From the NCBI RefSeq assembly GCF_019578655.1, contig NC_063265.1, positions 4,746,501 through 4,810,500 on the forward strand: a DNA stretch of 64,000 nt, read 5' to 3'. The DNA comes from Ricinus communis (taxonomy: Eukaryota; Streptophyta; Magnoliopsida; Malpighiales; Euphorbiaceae). Below the pieces are notes generated by a model. The model searched no databases. It saw only the letters and a program-made list of their open reading frames with translations, and had not been told where the DNA came from. Position numbers and translations under genes: made by a program. This document shows, in pieces, positions 59,701-64,000 of this stretch (position 1 is the first letter of the stretch; every line of letters starts with the position of its first letter).

Positions 59701-60251
59701 GAATTACTCAAGGTTTGATTTGATCGCTTTTTATATTCTGTAATTTCCAAATACTCTTTAGTTACCTGGAAAGTCATGATTTTTGATTCTCATTGTTTTT
59801 CTTTATGGTTTTTTTTACTTGATGTAATGTTTTGTTTGCAGAAGGTGGAGAGGCTGAAATCATTGTGCCTGCAGTATGCAGCTGCAACACAGTGGTTGAT
59901 ATCATCTTCTATTGATATTCCAAAGCTAGAGGAACCTTCTGATGTTTCATTCAGGTCAGAGAAGTCTAAGAAGCGGATATCAAGAGTACCATCTCAAGCA
60001 CTAAAAATGACAACCGGAGTCACAACTGTTACAGAATCTATACTGTAAGTCTGAAGAAAGTGGATGTCAAATACATACAAACATACAGAAATTTCTCGCT
60101 CTCATTTCATCTCATGTTGTGCAGCAAATTTGAAAGAGAATTCAATGCTGAGCTTCAAAGTCTGGGACCAATCTTGAGCCGTAATTCCCAAGCAGAACCA
60201 TATTTGACTCATCTTGCACAGTGGATTCTTGGATTTAAAAGTGACCAATAA
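53740..60251 (+). CDS. GCP2: gamma-tubulin complex component 2 (GCP2/Spc97), 21 exons, 705 aa
   Basis: Subunit of the gamma-tubulin small complex, which nucleates microtubules; plant GCP2 acts at the nuclear envelope and cell cortex. Exons: 53740-53826, 54063-54112, 54194-54242, 54615-54749, 55264-55395, 56150-56233, 56309-56407, 56513-56604, 56897-56969, 57040-57192, 57305-57424, 57563-57616, 57773-57856, 57951-58025, 58115-58243, 58610-58735, 58815-58922, 59422-59484, 59638-59712, 59842-60044, 60125-60251. All junctions keep frame and give 705 aa, close to known plant GCP2 lengths. The N-terminus has the GCP2-type PRWNVERPFLTGRF. The N-terminal GCP/GRIP1 region covers about 70-390 (GLWFYCQP at 173-180). 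The C-terminal gamma-tubulin-binding region covers about 400-690 (QWPLSIVISRKAL from 474, QLCGAWQ near 505). Start chosen as the only ATG that leads into the family N-terminus. All introns are GT-AG except one GC-AG. The gene appears intact. Confidence 0.95.
58923..59421 (+). other. GCP2: GC-AG intron of GCP2
   Basis: The donor reads GAG|GCAGGT and the acceptor TTTCAG|GTT. Using the nearby GT at 58927 instead would shift the frame and give a stop at once. The family sequence HYLTFE followed by VIEPNW needs the GC donor. GC-AG introns are about one percent of plant introns. Confidence 0.88.
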
Positions 60252-62567
60252 ATGTTAGTTTTCTTGTTATGTCTAATTGTAGCTTCCTAGTGTGAATGCA
60301 TTTGATATGATGCAGCAGGTTTTGCCAGTTTTTTTATTTGCAAACTGAATGATTTGCATCGTCTTTCTTCTCATTGAGCGCTTACCAAATTTGTATTATT
60401 TTTTGGCAGCTACATGTTTTAGGCCTCTGTAATCCGGTGAACTTGCTTTCTAATACATCTTGTGCTTTTGCCCGCCAGTGTTTATGAAGATTTTCTTACA
60501 GCCTCACGTATTTATTATTTTAAAACACTTCTATATGTTTTCTTTTTTATTTGGACATTGTCCAAAGGTTAATATTTGGCTAACAATCATGTGCTTGAGT
60601 TCAAATATGTCGGTGACAAATCGTCCGAGTCATGAACAAATATGCAGGGTGGCGTAAAGAATAAACTGATGAGCAGCGTGAGTAAATTAAGGAAAGCAAC
60701 TAAGAAATTCACACTCGAGTCTGATTTTATCCAAAAGATAATTCAACTCCATAAGCTATTTATTTAATCCATTCGAACTCAACTCATTTACTTGTAAGGC
60801 CTTTTTACTAAGCTTGAATTTAACTTGATAATGCACTCAGATATATTCAGTAAAATAATAAAAGCTCAATTAAGTTTATGAGCGAATTAAGTCAGAATTT
60901 GAATTCGGCTCCTCAAGTTATTTGGGTAATTTAAATTCAAGCTCGACTTAATTAATATTAAATCAATCTCGAATACTTTATCAGTTGATTACATTTCTAA
61001 AATTAAAGAGAGAAATTATTTGATTGATTAATTTTTTATTCTTTCCTTAACTGTGACTGTTATTTGCATTTTACAGGTTGTAATATTAGTTTAACTTCTT
61101 TAATTGCTAATATTTAAAAATTCAAGGCGGTACCCATCCATCACCCGAATTTATTAATAGAACCCGTTATCTGATTAAATAACTCTATAAATATAAAAAT
61201 ATACTGGATTTGAGGGAATTTTGGTGGTATTTGAATAGCTAATTGAATCTAGCGTGGGTACGATTAGTATATAATTATATTTTTAAACAGATTAGATTTA
61301 AAATGGATTCAGATTATCAAAGAGTTCGATTCAAGTTTCGTTATTGGATAAGTGACTTACTCTTTGCCGTTCTTATAACTATACTATTTACATGCTTCTA
61401 TATCATATAAAACCTTATGTTTAAAACATTTATAATTTTGCCACATTGGTATTATAATGAGATACGTTTTCAATTTAATAACTTTTATAGATTATTGTAA
61501 TAATAAATGAAATTAAGTTAAAAATTAACCATTTAGCATTCTTAATTATTATAAGTTACTTTTATTTATTTATAACATTAAAAATAGTAAAATAAAATAA
61601 AATATATTTAAAAAAAATTATAACTTCAATGGTCATTTAATATACTATCAACAATAACTTCAATAGTCATTTACTCTTTGCCATTCTCGATTAATGAACT
61701 GGTTGATTACGCTTTAAAGGTATGGTTTCTTTCTGTGTTAAATATACGAAGAGATATTTATGATAAAGATTTTTTGTTTAAACTTAGTCTGGTTCTCTAA
61801 TTATATTTTTAGTTGTTCTTGTTGATTAAATCATTTATTCTTTGAGATATTTTTCTAATTGTGTTTTAGTTTTTTTATTTATAATTTATTTATTTTTTTC
61901 ATATTTTGTAATTTTACTTATTAGAATTTTTTTATTTTTCACTGATTGTACCTTTTTTATTCTAATTTTTTTATTCTAATTTTTGCTGAGTCTTTTGTCT
62001 CTGGAGTTAATATATCTGCTGTAAGATTTCATGTTAATGATCTTCATGGTCAGTATGTTGTTACTCTCTACAACTAGCAAGGTTCAAAGAGGTTAAGAGA
62101 ATAGTTAATGATTCAAAGGATTTGGAAGATCTAAAGAGCAAAGAATGGGAAAACAAAGAAGAGAAAGTAGTAGAAGATTAGTAATTTTTAGTTTTGGATA
62201 TGTTTCAGTTTATATGAATGTCATGACAAATTTGTTATCATTTTGTAACTTTTATTAGTTTTATCATAAGAAGCTATATTTTTATTTAAGAATTTGAGCT
62301 ATATAATATATATTGTTGCAAATATATTTATTTTAGTTATTGACTAAACAATATTAGGATATGGAAAGATATTTTCAATTTTGTTTTGTACATTTTGCTA
62401 CATATTTATTCATATATTAACAGTACAATTTTAAGATATCAAATATATACTTTTAGTAATTTGTACCCTCAATATCAAGGCCATGAAGATGCTTGTTTAG
62501 GAATTTGTATGGCAAGATGATATTTAAGGTTCTTGTTCTCATTTACAGATTCTTCAGTTGATATGTT
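60252..62567. other. GCP2 3' flank and AT-rich spacer
   Basis: The first few hundred bases are likely the 3' untranslated region; an AATAAA lies at about 60660. At 61128-61370 is a weak copy of the repeat at 41340. Near 62040-62181 a minus-free, Lys/Glu-rich plus-strand frame (ending KVVED) follows an acceptor-like CAACTAG. It could be a lone last exon but I do not recognise it. Confidence 0.5.
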
Positions 62568-62835
62568 GTAACTGAAAAAAATATTGATTTAAGTAGAATT
62601 GATTTTGCAAGAAAAGATATTATGAATGTATTAGTGATGAGAATTAGAAAATAAATGGAAGTGATTAAATGAAGAATGAGTTAATTAAGCAAAGGATTTT
62701 TTTTTTTTTTGGGTTATTATGTCTAGTTAAGTTGTGAAATGGAATAAAAAAAATAAGGAAAAAAATGAGATTTTTAATTCATTATTAGTTTAGATTATTA
62801 TGTACAATGAATAAAGAATTCCACCAATTCTCTTT

Positions 62836-62837
<2 letters not shown>

Positions 62838-62876
<39 letters not shown>
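62838..62876. repeat. (AT)n microsatellite in tandem unit 1
   Basis: About 19 AT units without interruption. Confidence 0.95.
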
Positions 62877-62878
<2 letters not shown>

Positions 62879-63181
62879 CTACTCTTAATATATCAAAGGG
62901 ATATTTTTAATATATTTTTTTCTCTATATGTAACTGGATAAATACGGATTTAAGTTTAATAGACTTAGCAGGAAAAAGTATCATGAATGTACTAGTGGTG
63001 AAAATTAAAAAAATGAATGGAAGTGAATAAATGAAAATTGAGTCACCTGAGCCAAAGAATTTTTTATTATTATGTAAAATTAAGTTATGAAACAGAATAA
63101 ATAAACAAGAAAAAGAAAGAAGTTTACAATTTTTATTAATCTAGATTATTATATACAATATATGATAAAATCTACTAATTC

Positions 63182-63186
<5 letters not shown>

Positions 63187-63223
<37 letters not shown>
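63187..63223. repeat. (AT)n microsatellite in tandem unit 2
   Basis: About 18 AT units, followed by GTATGTGG and a (GA)n run. Confidence 0.95.
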
Positions 63224-63229
<6 letters not shown>

Positions 63230-63710
63230 GGAGAGAGAGAGAGATTATAAGTTATTCTTAATATATTAAAAAGATACTTATCTTTTCTTTTCTATTTAAC
63301 TTAATATGTTGTAATTGGATAAATATTAATTCAAGCCGAATAGATTTAACAATAAAAGGATCTAAAATTTACTAATGATGAAAATTAGAAAATGAGTACA
63401 AGTGAATTAATGAAGAATGAGGTTGATGATGAAAATTAGAAAATGAGTGGAATTGATTAAATGAAGAACGAGCCAAAGTATTTTTTTTTATTATTATTAT
63501 GCCTAGTTAAGTTGTAAAGTAGAATAAAGTAACAAGGAAAAGAAATAAATTCTTAGCTTTCTTTATTAGTATAAATTATTATGTAAATTGAATAAACCAG
63601 TTCTCTTTTAGTAGAATTATACACATAATAAGATATTCTTAATATACCAAAAAGATATTTTTTAATATACCTTCTTTCTCTTTTTATTAATAATGTGTCA
63701 TATTTTAGAT

Positions 63711-64000
63711 ATCTTAAAATTGGTTTTAAAAGACATGAATATTATACTAATAATATGCTATCATTTATTCTGTTTACATTTATATATATGAAATTTAAAA
63801 TAAAATTCAGAAATAATGAAAAAAATTTAAAAATTATTTACTTGATGGTTTTAATTAGTAATGTATAATTTTTGAAAGTGATAATATATAAATTGTATTC
63901 CTGAAAGATCATTATTCATTAAATTTTTTTTTATTGAATTTCTACATGTTTTTCTATTATATCCAAGTTGTTTATATTTTTCACAGTTGTTTTGTCTCGT
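63711..64000. other. AT-rich DNA to the window end
   Basis: Nothing recognised. Confidence 0.5.

Larger units (their letters stand above)
62568..63710 (+). repeat. three-unit tandem repeat, unit about 360-380 bp
   Basis: Anchor strings GTAACTG (62568), GTAACTG (62930) and GTAATTG (63311) start three similar units. Each then has a TTTA..TAGA string, GATGA.AATTAGAAAATGA-like wording, a T-run, TAGTTAAGTTGTGAAA-like wording, TAGATTATTATGTACAAT and AATTCTCTTTTA. Units 1 and 2 end in long (AT)n runs (62838-62876 and 63187-63223). Unit 3 does not, and has an extra internal duplication of about 49 bp at 63424-63472. Confidence 0.85.

Noticed and set aside
60460..60657. 65-codon frame after GCP2
   Set aside because: Falls in the likely 3' untranslated region or flank, with no domain.
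61128..61370. Possible terminal inverted repeat element with 41340-41785
   Set aside because: Shared wording (GGTACCC/GGATACC, ACCCGA) is short and I could not align ends or find duplications; left as a weak repeat relative only.
62040..62181. Lys/Glu-rich exon-like frame ending KVVED
   Set aside because: An acceptor-like CAACTAG precedes it but no upstream exon or family could be recognised.

Overview
The window is nuclear DNA from a flowering plant, most likely a eudicot. It is strongly AT-rich, has plant-type short introns, and carries plant copia, LINE and Mutator-like transposon remnants. One gene is clearly angiosperm GCP2, a gamma-tubulin complex subunit. A Malpighiales or Euphorbiaceae-like source would fit, but that is only an impression. 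No tRNA, rRNA, CRISPR array or bacterial or organellar block was seen.

Layout. 1-3.4 kb: the pol region of a Ty1/copia retrotransposon, all in one frame but broken by seven stop codons. 3.4-7.4 kb: a second, older copia element in the same orientation, with both stops and frameshifts. 7.4-13.8 kb: AT-rich DNA with microsatellites and no gene. 13.8-16.4 kb: a complete non-autonomous Mutator-like element (long terminal inverted repeats, perfect 9-bp target-site duplication) carrying a two-exon GRF zinc-finger gene and a possible transposase tail. 16.4-25.4 kb: AT-rich DNA, including a chimera of a GRF-gene scrap with a copia 3' end and LTR (19.8-20.85 kb). 25.4-27.4, 34.4-37.4, 38.7-41.2 and 48.3-50.7 kb: four copies of one solo-LTR-like repeat family in alternating orientations, two with recognisable 5-bp target-site duplications. 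Three 5'-truncated LINEs lie at 29.1, 46.7 and 51.1 kb, two with clear target-site duplications. A small intact conserved plant gene lies at 33.07-33.39 kb. A PPR pseudogene lies at 52.6-53.0 kb. 53.7-60.25 kb: an intact 21-exon GCP2 gene (705 aa predicted) with one GC-AG intron and an E2F-type site upstream. 62.57-63.7 kb: a three-unit tandem repeat of about 360-380 bp.

Two genes look functional: GCP2 and the short conserved gene at 33 kb. Most of the rest is transposon debris and AT-rich spacer. The best candidates for something new are the GRF-carrying Mutator-like element with its chimeric relative at 19.8 kb, and the LTR-like family with internal tandem units that vary in number. Alignments were done by eye; no database search was possible.
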